From positions 372,001 through 436,000 of the forward strand of contig SMMW01000650.1 in NCBI GenBank assembly GCA_004794655.1: 64,000 nt of DNA. Direction: 5' to 3'. The stretch comes from Marisa cornuarietis (lineage: Eukaryota > Mollusca > Gastropoda > Architaenioglossa > Ampullariidae). The notes under the pieces are model-generated. The model was not told where the DNA came from. It saw only the letters and a list, made by a program, of their open reading frames with translations, and made no database searches. Below, in pieces: positions 45,780 through 59,600 of this stretch; the first letter of the stretch is position 1, and every line of letters starts with the position of its first letter. Made by a program: the position numbers and the translations under genes.

Positions 45780-48403
45780 TAAGTTAAAATTTTAAAACTA
45801 CTAGAATGATGCCAAATAAGAATTTTAATCATTTATACATGTTTTGGTTTGTAGACAAAGGAGTCAACTTTCACAAGGGTACTGAGATGGAAGGCAGGTG
45901 ATGAGAAGAGTTCAGGGGCCAGGTTCACAGCAGGTTGCTGGGGGTTAGCAGTATGGCTAATTTGTAACGGACAGCTACACAGCGTATGATCATGTTAGCT
46001 GACTGCTTTACCATCTGACCCTTGGTATCATTTGCTGATAATGTATGCAAAAAAAATTTACATTTTAACATTTTTCTTTTTTGCTAGGCCTCATTTTCTG
46101 AATTCCTTAAATGTATTCTTGTGACATTCATATCAATAGCTTGCAGCAAGGACACCCTTCTAAAAAAAATGCCATTTTTTAAACACAATTCATGACTACA
46201 AAACAATTTTATTATAACTTTCTGTTCACATTGTGCATATTTTTCAGGTAGTCAACTCTTTAAAAGTTTATTCAAACACATAATCCCCTAATACTTGACT
46301 CCTAAGCAGATCAAGTGACTATACTCTCACTTCACTAGTTAAGCTAAACTCACAAACATGAAATAACATTTTTACTAATTTAAAAATATCCCACTGTTAT
46401 TGTTGGGCATTAAAAAAATCTGGATGTCCATGACTTTCAATTGTAATTTGCAGATGTAAAAAGTCCTGCATGAAATGATTGACACCACATTAAATTTTAC
46501 CTTTGTGGTGAAGCCATGCTTAATTGGGTTGTGGTACAGTAAAGTGTCAGTCATCTGATGACAAAATCTTTAGTGTTGTGAAGGTTTTGCTTAGCCTGCA
46601 ATCATTGACTGGAGAAGACCAGTAAGCAAAATGTTTGTGAACTACAAACATGAGGGTTTCTTGTAACCAAGTTATGATGTTGATTTTTTTTTTTTTTTGG
46701 TCATTTACTTTATTAGATTTGTTTTGTGAGAGAAGCAGTTGTTACTTGTTTGGTTTGGTTTTTATGCCTTTCCAAAATCATGAGCATTTGTTCCCAAATT
46801 CAATATAAAAAGTATGTTAGAGGGGCATAGGAAAGAGATAACATATACAGTATCAGTAAATCTTTCCTACAGTGCCTTGCATGTACAAACACTAAAATTG
46901 CTGGTACTATCATAAGTCATGAGCATTTTCATCTCTGTGGATGTACTATTTCCTGAAAGTAGCTATGCAAGTGCTGAATGACTTAATATGCAATATATAT
47001 ATATATATATATGTCAGTACACAGTCATTCAAACTTTTTTCTATCTTTAAAAGAAACCCAGCAATTCTGCTCAGAGGTCAGTCATGGTATGTGATTTTGC
47101 AGGAAAAAAAACTCATCATTAAATAGCTCATAAAATTTATCACAATGGAAATTTGGATTATGTATTTTGGTTTGTTTTCTGTGCTATGCAAAACAAGACT
47201 AGATTAAACTATATCTGTGAAGCTGATCAAAAGCTACTCACCCATATCTTGTACCCAGTGTGGGTATTACACAGCGTGGTTATTACAGGTTTTCGAGGTG
47301 GGGGCAAGAATTAATGCTGGATGTTTATCATTTTGCTCATCTGTGCTTTTGAACCACTTGTTGCACCAAATGTGTTCATTGATAGAAAATGTTGGTTAAA
47401 GTTCATTGCAAAAGTTATGAACAGCATACCGTCATGGTAACTAAATTATTTTTGTCCTTATCAAAATGCCTGGAACAGAGGAAGAATGTGAATCTAAAGG
47501 AGGCAATAAATATTACAAATGAAACATCTGTTTTTTTACCCTGTTTAATAACAAATAGCAATTAATACATCTTAACAATATCATACAACAACTGTTCTAC
47601 AAAGAAACATTAATTTCTCTGCAAAACCTCTTTGAAGATAGCATTGATTATGCATGAAAGAGAAAACATGAAATGTCATGTACTTGCGACATGTAAACTT
47701 TTTGATACTGCAGCCAATGTTAAAACTGTACAAGAATAAAAAGGAAACAACCATTTTTATACCTTTAAATATCCTAGAATAATGTAAGTACAGATGTATA
47801 TGGTTTACAAAAAAGACAACTGTTTAGACTACAAGATGATAAAATATTTACCAATTTAATCGACAAAAAGAAATAATTTATACTCTTGATGAAAGCCCAC
47901 TATAAATGCTATAAAATAATATATCTCTTTATTAGTTTTAATTAACAAAACAAGGTACTCAACCTTCATACAGTTGGATTGTGTGGTTTTTCTCTTGGGT
48001 AAATCGAAGAAAACCATAAGTTCACAAAGATTTCAAAGATAATATTCTATTTATGGTATCTTCAAAATGTTATGAATAAATAATAGTTCTTAATATGCAT
48101 TTACTATTCCCAAATGATATGTTTGAAATGACTGCATCCATTACATGAGGACAAAAAAAAATAAATGTGCTACTTTCCTTTATATCAGAAAAAGGTTTCT
48201 AAATATTAACACTTAAAATACCCTTTTAATGGTCATATGCATACAAATAGGAAAAAATGGTGGTATGCAATCTTACAACATCAAACACTAGCAAAGCCCC
48301 ATATAAAGTACAGCATGACATGTAATGCAGATTCTTTTTCCACCTTAAATGCCTTCAATTTTTAAATCACCACATTTGCACACTAATAAGGAAAATATCA
48401 ATA
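45780..48403. other. Intergenic, AT-rich
   Basis: No exon is supported. A (TA)n run lies at 46992-47012. The stretch 45880-46020 has weak tRNA-like A-box resemblance on the minus strand but is too decayed to call. Confidence 0.35.
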
Positions 48404-49127
48404 CAGTGGTACCTAAGCATTCCACACTTCTTTCTGGAAGGCTGGTAGAGTGCTGAGCACTTTTTTCCTATAATAATGTGAATGTATTAAATTAGCTCTG
48501 GCAACCTCTAGTATCTATCAGTATATTATGGCATGTGTAAAAAGATAGGTTTGTTTCTGGCTATGTTTTTCATTTATTTACATGAATAATAACTTCTACA
48601 TCTCTTCCATTGTATCTTCACAACCTTTGCTATGCTACCACTTTTACTTCTTTTACTACATTGATTGTTTGAATGACCTCTTTACGTTTCAGTATTGTTC
48701 ATATCTTTAACTTAACCATGCCATATTGAATGGCTAATTCAGATGTATGCCACTCTTACACTCAACTGCTCTTACTGTTTTCCTCCTGCTTTCACTTTTA
48801 GCAATAGAAAATTTTCTCGGGTGCCATGATGACCATATGGTATATATATTATGTATATATATATATATAGGCCTATATACATTAAAAAAATTAATAAATA
48901 AAATGATCATGAACACAGCACCAGGACAGGTCTTTACTCTTGAAATTGACCCACAAAGTAACACTTTCCTCTTTGTTTCACCCTGAAGCATAATAGGTAA
49001 GCGTGTTTTAGCAAAAAGGTTGCATGCTGAGCAAGGGGCCAAGGACCAAAGAAGAATTCTCTCAAAAAGTTTGGTCAAAAATTGAAATGGTAAAACACAG
49101 AGCAACTCAAGTGCTGAGGTACCACTG
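48404..49127. mobile_element. Non-autonomous DNA transposon with CAGTGGTACCT termini
   Basis: The left end CAGTGGTACCTAAGCATTCC is mirrored at the right by GTGCTGAGGTACCACTG. Just inside the left end, the motif CTGGAAGGCTGGTAGAGTGC and GAGCACTTTTTTCC resembles a dispersed MITE sub-terminal hairpin. The inside contains a (TA)n run and no transposase. No matching target duplication was found, so class and exact edges are uncertain. Confidence 0.55.
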
Positions 49128-49262
49128 ATTAATAAAAATACATCAGAGAAGAAACTTGTAAGAAGTACTCGGGTATTACTAAGGCAGAATCAAACAGTTT
49201 TGATATTCAATTGTTTTTAGAAATATTTTTTACTTAAAAATATCAACAAACTTACCTCTCTT

Positions 49263-49264
<2 letters not shown>

Positions 49265-49293
<29 letters not shown>

Positions 49294-49294
49294 A
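49265..49294. repeat. (CT)n(CA)n microsatellite
   Basis: A CTCTCT run passes into a CACACA run. Confidence 0.85.
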
Positions 49295-49442
49295 ACACTC
49301 AGTGTACGTAGCTAACAGGCAAAAGAATGTTCCACACATTCACAAATTAAAATTAGATTCATGAAAAAGCATAGGCAGTTCCCTCCCATTTATATAAACA
49401 AGAAATTAATCTGGTGCTTAACCCTTTCAGTGTCATCAACAC

Positions 49443-50612
49443 TTGAAAATCTTTCAGGGGTTGGTATTAGGGCCCATTTGGTTTATTTTATTATACACAA
49501 AGCCTTTATCTCTGTTTGTTCAGTCTTATGCCATTTCCAGCCAATCCTTTGCTGAAAACACTCAACTCCACACTTCTGTCTCCCCTCAGATCACGCACAC
49601 TGCTCTTCAGAATTTAGACTCGTGTATCTCAAAAGTATCAGATAATTCTAAACGAAGTCTTAATGATGATAAAATGGAAGCTATACTGATTCATAGTGAA
49701 TCACCTGATTCCATGCCTGCATCCATCAGACTAGGCTTGACACATAGATGCTCCGTTTTCTTCTTCAGTTAAGAACCTTGGTTTGACTATGATGTCATAT
49801 ATGTTTCTCAACAAATTTGTTTAGCACATCTGCAAAACTGCATGTTTTGTATGATCCACTATTGGCATGCTCTGTATTTTTACGACTGCTCATTGTGGCT
49901 TGGTTTTATCAAGACTTGAGTACAATAATTCTCTCTTGTCTGGTTGTCCTCTGTAACCTCTCATCAAACTCCAACAGCTCCAAAATGCTGCAGCCCCACT
50001 TAAACTTCATGCATGCAAACAAGATCATGCAAAACCTATTCTCTGTATTCTCAGTTGGCTTCTTCTCCAGGCTTGTATTGAATATCAACTTGTTACATTC
50101 TGCCCCAGAGTATTTGAAGGGTCTGCTCCTAACTTCTCTAGCCTCACTCACTCCATTCCTAGCAGGTATCTCTGTATGTCTCTAGTTTCATTCATTCCAC
50201 TCCTAGCAGGTATCTCTGTATGTCTCTAGCTTCATTCATTCCACTCCTAGCAGATATCTCTGTACTTCTGCAGATATTCCTTTCCATTCTCAGAATCAGG
50301 ACACAAACCTGTGGTGACTGCATGTTTGCCTCTTCAGCATCAAATTGCTGGAGCACCCTCTTTTATGTGATATACCATCAGCAGACAATCGTCTTTTTAA
50401 ACATGTCCATAAAACACATTTGTTCAATAAACATCTGGAGCTTTAGGCCACAAATTGTAGTCTGGCTATTAATCCATATTATCTGCAGCTTACACTTTTT
50501 CCACTTGTCATGCAATATTTACTGTTCATAGTGTTCATGTCCTTAAACATGACACTGATGTTGTGGTAGAGTGCTACATAAATGTACATTTATTATTATT
50601 ATAACCACAACC
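49443..50612 (+). mobile_element. Decayed CR1/L2-like LINE, reverse-transcriptase part and 3' end
   Basis: Broken plus-strand translations follow the CR1/L2 reverse transcriptase C-terminal half: VLGPIWFILLYTKPLS, then SFAENTQLH (family FADDTQLH, catalytic aspartates lost), LNDDKMEAILIHS, NLGLTM, LVLSRLEYNNSLLSGCP, LQQLQNAAA, and near the end FKHVHKTHLFNKHL. The 3' end GTGGTAGAGTGCTACATAAA, then (ATT)n, is an L2-type tail. Stops and frame changes are many. The element is 5'-truncated and dead. Confidence 0.75.
50161..50265 (+). repeat. 44-bp tandem repeat inside the LINE remnant
   Basis: About 2.4 copies of a 44-bp unit starting AGCAGGTATCTCTGTATGTC at 50161 and 50205, with a third partial copy at 50249. 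The expansion lies within the decayed CR1/L2-like coding region. Confidence 0.85.
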
Positions 50613-53600
50613 AAAGCAATTCAGTGGCACACAAGAATACACGATTATCTTCCCTGGAGATACCATCAAAAAACAATATCACATTCGTAGTCTCTAAATG
50701 AAGTAATGTCTGATTAACCTGTGAGATAACACTAGTATTGTTCAATAAACATATCAAAGAGAATTAACAATGTCTATCTTAAATAATTCACAATGCAAGG
50801 ATAAGATGGAGCTTGTTACCATGGAATGCATAAAAAGTTTCTTTTTAAAAAACAAACAAGGTAGATTTGTGTAAATTTACAAAATAAACAAATCAACTGT
50901 TCCTTTAAATTTAGATTTAAATGGCTACACATTAAATAGAAATGAATAAACAGTACTCATTGTATAATGCATTTAATAGAATGATTTTTTTTTTAAATAT
51001 GACTAACTCCACTCACTGTTTTGTGATGTGATCAGCATGTACACTGCTACCACCTAGCCATTCACAAGTCCTGAAGAATAACATAAATGCTAAAGAAATG
51101 TCTTAGTATTATGCACGGTGAGGCAGATCAATTGTAACTATAATCCATACTATGATATGATGAAAAGAGGTAAATCCACAAGGGGGTGGATGCTACCCAA
51201 ATACAAAAGCCCTTACTCCAATCTGCACACAGAATCTTTGCAACTCTCCAAACATATAATGGTTGTCTTATACAGACGGGAATAGGTGCGGAATGTTTAC
51301 AACTGGCAACTGAGAAAACAGAAAATGTTTGGGTCTCCTTTCTCACAAAGCTCAGATTGCCATTTCACACAAACTGTGAACTCATCAAACTTATTTCTTT
51401 TTTGACCGTTGATGAGAACAGGTAACAGAAAAGGTAATCTTTTCAGGTCGTTGTGGGGGGTGAAGTATTAGAGACCTCATTTTTCTTAGGGCAAGCTTTC
51501 TATGAGGGTGGTGCCCATCTCCTCTCCCTCACTGCCTTACTTTCCCCAGCCCTCTATGAGTCAGGTACCCATTCCTACCAGCTGGGTCGACTGGGAGAAG
51601 TTTTCTGTGCTAATCTGGAATTAAATCAGCGCGCTCTCAGTTCGGATGCCAGTGCTCTAACCACTAGGCTATCCGCTTCCCCAAAGAATGATTACAAATA
51701 ACTCCTCTTCTACTACACTTTCTTTTCTTGTACATAACATTAACAATGCCAGCAGGCTTGTCATGTTCTTGACACAGTTCAGAAAACCAGTCAGGCTGAG
51801 ATAGCGGTGATAGCATAGGCAGGTATAGCAGGAGAAGAGTGGGCCTGTTGTAAGTGGAGCTACAATGGCTGGCTAACTGCATGGTCTCTGCTACTGAAGC
51901 CTACCCCATTTAGCATGTAAGTACACAAATATGATGCTATAATCCAGATATCAAACTTGGATTTTCATCACACTATTAGCTGAAAGACTATCATGAAACT
52001 GCATAGAAGTATGCTAGTCAACAAACAACAAAACGATGTACATGATACATCACTTCACAAGCACAAAATGTCCATCTGCTTGATGGATATGCTAAGAATG
52101 TGATAACAATTCAGACCAGTGCATGGTGAGCGCTAGTGATCTACAAATGACTAGTACATGCACCACAGTTCAACAGATCAGCTTATGCCATCACTACATG
52201 TTCGTTACACACTTTCATGAACAATTTTGAAAGCTAAACAAAACAGTCAGTTCCTGGCAACAATCATTATTCCTATGTGAAGCAAATATCAGAATGCAGT
52301 TATGACAAAGAGGTCTTGGGCTCAACAAGCACAACAAAACACTCAGATATGTGTCTTTAAATATTTTCTATGCCCTTCACAACACTTATCAAATGGTTCA
52401 AACATATAGCCGTTACAAGTAGAAACAATGTGGATATCAAAGTGGTTCTAGGATTATAAGCTTCTTCACAAAATCACATTGTCTTTGATTTTTTTTTTTC
52501 GGGGTGGGGGAGCTATAGTGAAAGATAGCTGTAAAAAGATCAGTTAGTACACCCTTAAGAAATGTAAAAGCTCTACAAACAACAAAGTTCAAGACGAAAG
52601 CTCTACAACCAGCACAAAATTCAAGGTAACAAAACCAGCTTAAACAAACACAAACTTACACTGAATTTTTCATACAAATTTGACCATCCAAATTGTATCC
52701 GGTTGATAAATTCTGAGTACTTTTTAAATTTTTAAACTATGCATATGGCAAAATGAGAAAGAACAAATGAAATACAAGAAAGGTGTAAAACAAAACAAAA
52801 ATATGAAAACAGAGGTTTACACAAGCCACACTCACCCACACATACAAATACACGCAGGTGCATGTCCACACACACACACACACAGAATCTCCTGTGAATA
52901 CCCCCTTCTCCTCATGACCTCTTCACACTGTGATACTGGCAAAGTTCATGACCTTGGTGAGTCAAAATTTTAAAGCTACAGGAATGACATACAAGAATGA
53001 CATACAATCTCAAAAATGATGAATGAAAACTACATTTAAACATGTAAAAAAAACATTCTATTAAAATCCAGGATAACAGAAGACCTCAAAATAGTATGAT
53101 TAGGTCATTTGAAACTTTGATGTACATGAAGAGTCAATTGCTAATAATACTTTTACTTTTCCATATAATTTGTAACAAACTAAATCCTTATTAACATTTT
53201 AAAATAGTTTTAATTAATTATGTTTCTGCCATATATGACTAGCAATATACCAGATTTTTTTCTTTTGTGATCTTTGAAAAACTCTTTGTGATCTATGGAA
53301 AACAATCAAAAAAATCTAAGCACTGCTGAAACAAATATATTAATTCTTTTAAAATTTAAAAATGAGAGGAATGTAATTCTAGCAGTAAAGCACTTCTGTT
53401 TTGTCTCCTCATTTTTAAAAACACATGCAAGTCAAATCTAATCAATTGGCATGCCATCACACTGAAGACATTTGAAATTAAGGCATCCCAGTTAATAAGA
53501 TTTGGACTGCATTTGAAACTGACGTTGAAAAGACTGTTAAATTTTCACTTTGTTGCCAACTTTCCTTTAGTGAATTCCTTTTTATATTTCCTGTTTACTA

Positions 53601-53667
53601 GAAAAAGTAATACAAGAACTTCTATTTGATATTTTCTATGTATATTTTTAGATAATAATATAACAGG
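50613..53667. other. Intergenic region downstream of the ARM-like gene
   Basis: It contains a SINE copy (51447-51682) and a CA repeat near 52868-52883. No exon is supported. The 3' untranslated region of the minus-strand ARM-like gene should occupy its right end, but no clear AATAAA was identified there. Confidence 0.35.
51447..51682 (-). mobile_element. tRNA-derived SINE (long copy)
   Basis: Read on the minus strand from 51682, the tRNA-like head GGGGAAGCGGATAGCCTAG is followed by GGTTAGAGCACTGG, then the body CCCAGTCGACCCAGCTGG and a longer 3' part with GGGCACCACCCTCATAGAAA and ATGAGGTCTC. Head and proximal body match 15859-15980, so this copy shows what that one lost. It is not a working tRNA gene. 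Confidence 0.8.
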
Positions 53668-56600
53668 TTAAGATGATGCCTTTTCAGCACGTAACATAAT
53701 CTCAGACATAAGGAATTTCAAGGCTGATCTGTTTTGAGAGACTTCTGATGCATGCTCAAGTTCCTTGCAGACCAGGTCAACAAACCCTTTAGCTGTGGAA
53801 AAATAATTTTTTTCATATTACTTTATGATTGTACTAATTTTTTTATTAGCATTAAAACACAAACCACAACATCTATTCATTCAGAAATACTAAAAAAAAG
53901 TCCCACTCTCTCATAAAATAGTTTGACCAACACCAGAAAAACACCCCCACATCTGTCAGAGCTGGACCAAGAGGCTGACTGGCAAAGTTAGCAACAAGAA
54001 GCTTGAGCCAAACACCTACCTGTCACAGCTGGAGCAAGAGGTCGACTCGCAAAGGTAGCCACAAGAAACTCAACCCCAACATCAACAACAACTGCATGCT
54101 GGCTATCATCAAGCTTTTGCAGCACACCAAGCACACTCTTCTGGGCCATTTCAAAGGCAAGACTTCTGCACAGAGTAGTCAGAGTTCACGTTTCAACATT
54201 AGGCCTGTGCACATGCTGATGGTGCTTAGAACTTTCTGTACAATTACTGATATGGGATAAAAGCTGCAATGAAAGTAGATTGCAAATTTTCTTCACTGCT
54301 TCATTACTTCAATCAATTATTGATAGCAAGACTGATATATCTGACTCTGTTAATTTAAAAAAATTAAAAGGAGTGTTTTCTTACTTGTATCGTACAGCAT
54401 CAATTATACTGACAACAAGGCCTGGGTCAAGGTCCATGAGTGTAACCTCTCCCTGGTACTGCCGCTTGATAAACTGTTGTATGCCAAGTGGCACTACAGA
54501 AGATGTCATTATCTTGATAAGTGGCTCCTCAATAAGGTTCAGTGCCTCACGCTCTTTGCCATCAACAGCCAGACTAAACACAAGCACCAACACCTGTTGT
54601 AAAATAGGATTTTGTTGTTAACATTTAGTTTACCTTGATTTTTCTGTTTCCTGCAGGCTGATATCAGGTTGAGGGATAAGGTATCTGTTTTTATGCATGG
54701 TATTATGGAAAGAATGGCTCTCTAAGTTATTTGCCTAACATGAGAAAGAGTACATGCAGGAAACTAATAAAGATGCCCCATACGAAAATTAAAGATTTCT
54801 GAATTTAAAATTTTTACAGGTGATCACTGAACTGTTTTCTGTATCTTCTCATGCTAGCAAATCTAAAAGCAAGATGAAGGAGTAAGTTTTACTCACCTGA
54901 GTCTTTGTTAACTGCCTCAAAAAGAAAATATCCCCAGATGAGTATGAGTGGCCCTCAAGGGTTGTCTTTTTGTACTGAACCCCAAGGAGACTACCCCAGT
55001 TTTCATACTCTGCTCTGAAGTTGAATGATGAATCCATTCCTTCTGCTTCTGTCCGATGTCCAACTGTTTGTGCATCGGACAATATGTCAGAACAATTTTT
55101 GCGATTTTCTTCAGTAGGCCTTCCATTAGAAGAGGAAGCTGGCAAAGTATCACCAAGTAATTGTTGTGATGATATCTATGGAGCATACCATAAACAATCT
55201 GGGTATAGCAAATGAAACCATGCTGAAGTGATCATTTCTATTTTAACATATGAGTACCAAATGAATATATACAAGAAGTCATTTTCCTTTTGATTAAGTC
55301 TTTATTTCATTGGCAATTTGGCAATGAGCACTTCTGGTAGAAAAATTGTGCTACATGAATTTTATGGTGTTATTTTGCTTGAGTTTCAATGAAAAATTTT
55401 ATCATTTCTAATAATAATAATGATTTATATAACGCCTCTCAAAAGATTTGCTCAGAGTGCTTTACATAAATAATACATAGACTAAATCATTAACAACCCT
55501 ACTTTTACTTCCTATTTATTAATATCTGTTAAAAAACACGATAGTTATATATAAATATATAACAATTTCTATATAAAGAAGTTCTATAATTTTTAAATTG
55601 TGTTGACGTAGTTATAAATTGTTTTACATCGTATTTTAGATTTGTAAGCTAATACCTAGTAATATTTATATATGTGTATTATAGTTATTAATTTTTCATT
55701 CTTATATTATTCTTTACCATTCTTACTCATTCAATCACTTATTACAAAAAGAAGTTTTTTTATTGCAGAAGGAATGGTCAGGCACAAAATACTATCCTGT
55801 TCTTGTCTTTTTTCATGACAAAAAAAGTAAAACATAAAAACAAATGTCTAAACATGTCATAAGAACACAAAAAAACAAATCAATAGTTTGCCAGATCAGC
55901 TATTCCTCAATATTTCCACCTATGTAGATGATTAACCAAGATAGAGAACACACAAAATATATACTGCTTATTGAAAATGATCTATTTCAGATTACCACAG
56001 TTCTATTTGGACAGCAAGAACAGAATGGTCTTACATTCAGAATATTCTATTGAATGATACTACTGTTTTCAATATGCTACAAATGCTTATTTACCATTGT
56101 CACACATGCATATGCGACAATGGAGAAAGATTAAAACATAAACCTGTCTATCAAAAAGAATTTCTTTTATTTTAATATTTCTGTGATACAAAAAGACATA
56201 TCTTGTCCACTGACTAGCTTCAAGACAGAAAGTCTCTTCTTTATAATCACATTAACAGGATTTTATACCCAGACAGAAAAAAACAGACAAGACAAAAGAA
56301 AATGTAAGGCAAAAAACTCAAAACAATGGTCTCACCTCTTCAGAAACATCATCTGGAGGTGCAGATAGGGAAGATGACCACGAAGAACAGGAAGATACAG
56401 GTTGCTCATCAAATTTAACCTTACGTTCAGGTGTACGAAGATTTTCAAATGATCTGGACCGTTTTATTATGCCTTTGCTACTACCAATATCCCCATCTTC
56501 CTCTGCATCTCCATCTGGCATGTCTTCCAAAGATGAGAAATGAGACTCTTCTACTGGCAGGGAAGATGCTGCTATCCACTGTTCTTTTCTTGTTCTAATC

Positions 56601-59600
56601 AATAAAAAAAATTAATAAATCATATCTACATAAAATTCAATTTGTATTCTTTGAAGGGCATATACTTTATAGGTTCAAATAAATTTTATCCAAATAATCA
56701 TTAACTATATACTGTACAAAATCTTCCTAATAATTAGCAATAGAACTAACCAAATGTTTGGTTTTTTGTGAGTTTTCTAAAAACTGACAAATTCTAATTT
56801 TCTGGCACTCATATGAAACTTAGGGATCTTCTTTGTCACACCCAGATAACAGACCATCATAGATAATAAAAATTTATAGGATACTAACTTTAGGTGTTCC
56901 AGTTTTGAAAAAATGAAGAAGAAATGACGACTGTCACACTTGATTGTGAGATCATGGCCAAACTTTTCTAGAATCTTCTGAACAGGGTTGACACACTTGG
57001 AGAAAAGATATTCCATCACATTGAATAGGTTTGATACAAACTCCTGGAGTTCACTCGAAGCTATTACTCCTGCACAAAAAAATGCACATTATAAAATACA
57101 GAACTGCAAGAGAAAAAGTATCTTGTCTCTACTCTCAAAAAATGACAAGACTTCAATAAAAGTTTATTTTTATCATCTGATTTCTGAATAATTCCAAGCT
57201 TTCACTACAGCTAACCAAAAAAATATGATTGTGTAAAAAAGTTTATAGTCCAGGAAAACAATGACATCCATACTGTTTCTTTATGTAACAGTTATGTGTT
57301 TTAATCATTTGATACTGGTATGTTCCATCTACTCGCTGATTTAAAAAAAGAGAACATCCCATTCCAGCATCCAACAATAATGAAGTTATCCCAGCACCAG
57401 GATAAACAGGTGTTATAAATTAGGATTCCCATGACTGTTAACTTCTGTTTGATTGAATGTAAAAGCTAAGCATTATCGCTGGGGAGGGGGAATGTGAATT
57501 GTTTAAAAGTTGCAAATGTGATATAACACTGTAATACTTTCACCATCTAGTACATGCTATAAAACCCTCATAATCTAGTAAAACTGTAAAACCCTCCCCA
57601 TCTGTGCACATTCTGAAGCCCTCACCACCTAGTACACACTGTGAAACCCTTATCACCTTATACAAACTGTAAAACCCTCATCATCTGTTGCAAACTCTGA
57701 AACCCTTGCCATCTGGTACACCCCGTAAAACCCACACCATCTAGTACACACAGAAAAATACTTGCCATCAAGTACACAATGCAATCAAAAAACATTTAAA
57801 ATAACATACGAGTTTCAGCTCAACTAACCATTATCCAAATTTTGTGTGAGAACTGTATACAGAGTGTTAGCGAGTGTTGACAGCACTCGACAGCCTGCCT
57901 GAACAATGGTCAGTTTCTCCTTGTGTGCTTCCAAGGAAAGGCATACTAGATCTATTGCTGATTCACGCAAAGGTGCCTGGAAATAGTAAAGTCACATTTC
58001 ACCAGAGGCAAAGAAAATGAAAATCATTAATGCTTAAACTGTTAAACTACAACAACAAACATTTTTGTACTTTTTCACAATTTTAAATGGAATTATTCTT
58101 GATCCAATCTTGGTATTCCATTGTTGCTAGTCATCCAAGTAGGGCGTCTATGAGGCAAACAAGATACATGATATTACTTGTTGTGGGCAAATGATTTTTG
58201 CTGCATCCACCAAAGGCAGTCAATGCAGCAAAACAAAAAAAAAAAAAGAAGCATATTCTGATACATGATATGGGTATGATTCGGTTGTAAGCAAACATAA
58301 CAGCTCTGTGTTACATATCTGTAAACAAAACTAGCGACTTCTATGGTTCAACAGCTTTTCAAAAATCATCTAGGCACAGCAAGTACACAGATACTACCCA
58401 AAATTCTTGGGTTACATCCGCGGTTCTCAACCTGGGGGGCGCAAGCTGCTGAAAAGGGGGCCGCAAAGGCGGTCATTTTCTCATATCTCATATAGGTATT
58501 AGTGGCTAAGGGGGCGCGCGGACGTACCTTTATTCGTCTGGGGGGGCGTCACAAGTAAAAGGTTGAGAAACGCTGGGTTACATGATCCAGTATTCTTTTA
58601 CCTTTTCAGAGATTCTTGGTTGATAGACAGCTATTTTAGCTAAAATGTCCAAGCTGTATTGCTGCACCATGACAGCAGACTTCAGGGCTGCCATACTGCC
58701 TAACACTGCACTGGTCACCTGACATGTCACAAGCAGAGGTGGGGAATCTGGCATGTGACTCAGAGCTCTGAGTATCTGCAGGCTAACCACTACCAGGTTG
58801 GGAGGATCCTGCACATGGTTCAGTAAAGGGTTCTTATTATCTGGTCTGACACTATGATAAAATGCTCAAGCAAGCTTAACGAAGCCTCTGATTCTCCCAG
58901 TAGCTCAATACACAGTTAAAAGCCATGGTATATTATGGTGGCTATTTATGCAATACATGTTGTCCATAAAGCTTACTTCATTTTCATACAGCAAAAAGAC
59001 CATGTTTTATTTCTACAAAATAGTTTTGAGCCATCAAAGCTCTGACATCAAAATTTGTCTATAAGGGTATGAAAAGTCTATGAATACATATATCTGTGAG
59101 ATTCATACATTATGACAGTTTGGCAAGCACTTTCAGTTAGTTTCAAAAAAATAAAAATTTAAAATGTAAAGAAAAAATGCTTGCAAATAGCTTACCAAAA
59201 ACTGCTGCAATATTTCTCTGAGCAGTACAATAAAAATAGCATGCGGTGATCTACATTCTTTAATATCTTTCTGATGATTCGTATCCTTGTTGACCATGAG
59301 CCCTGAGATGAAAGTCTGCAAGATATCTCTCCGATGGTTTGCCACTTCCTGCAAGAAAGATAAAAAAGAAATTTCACTCTTAATAAGTCCACTTAATAAT
59401 AGGCGCTAAGGAAAGAGCCAAGAAATTGAATTCAATATGCTGCATCGGGCAGGAGGAGGAGTTGGGGGAGGGTGAAGGGGAAGAACCAACGAAAGGAATG
59501 AAACAGAGGATAAAATAAAGTGTTGTGTACATAAGTATATTTACTTTCAGACTAAATTCGTTCAAACTCCTTATTCGACTAGCATAAAGAAACTTAGCAA

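Noticed and set aside
48734..49105. 123-codon minus-strand frame
   Set aside because: It lies within the CAGTGGTACC-ended element and includes a (TA)n run. It shows no transposase motif.
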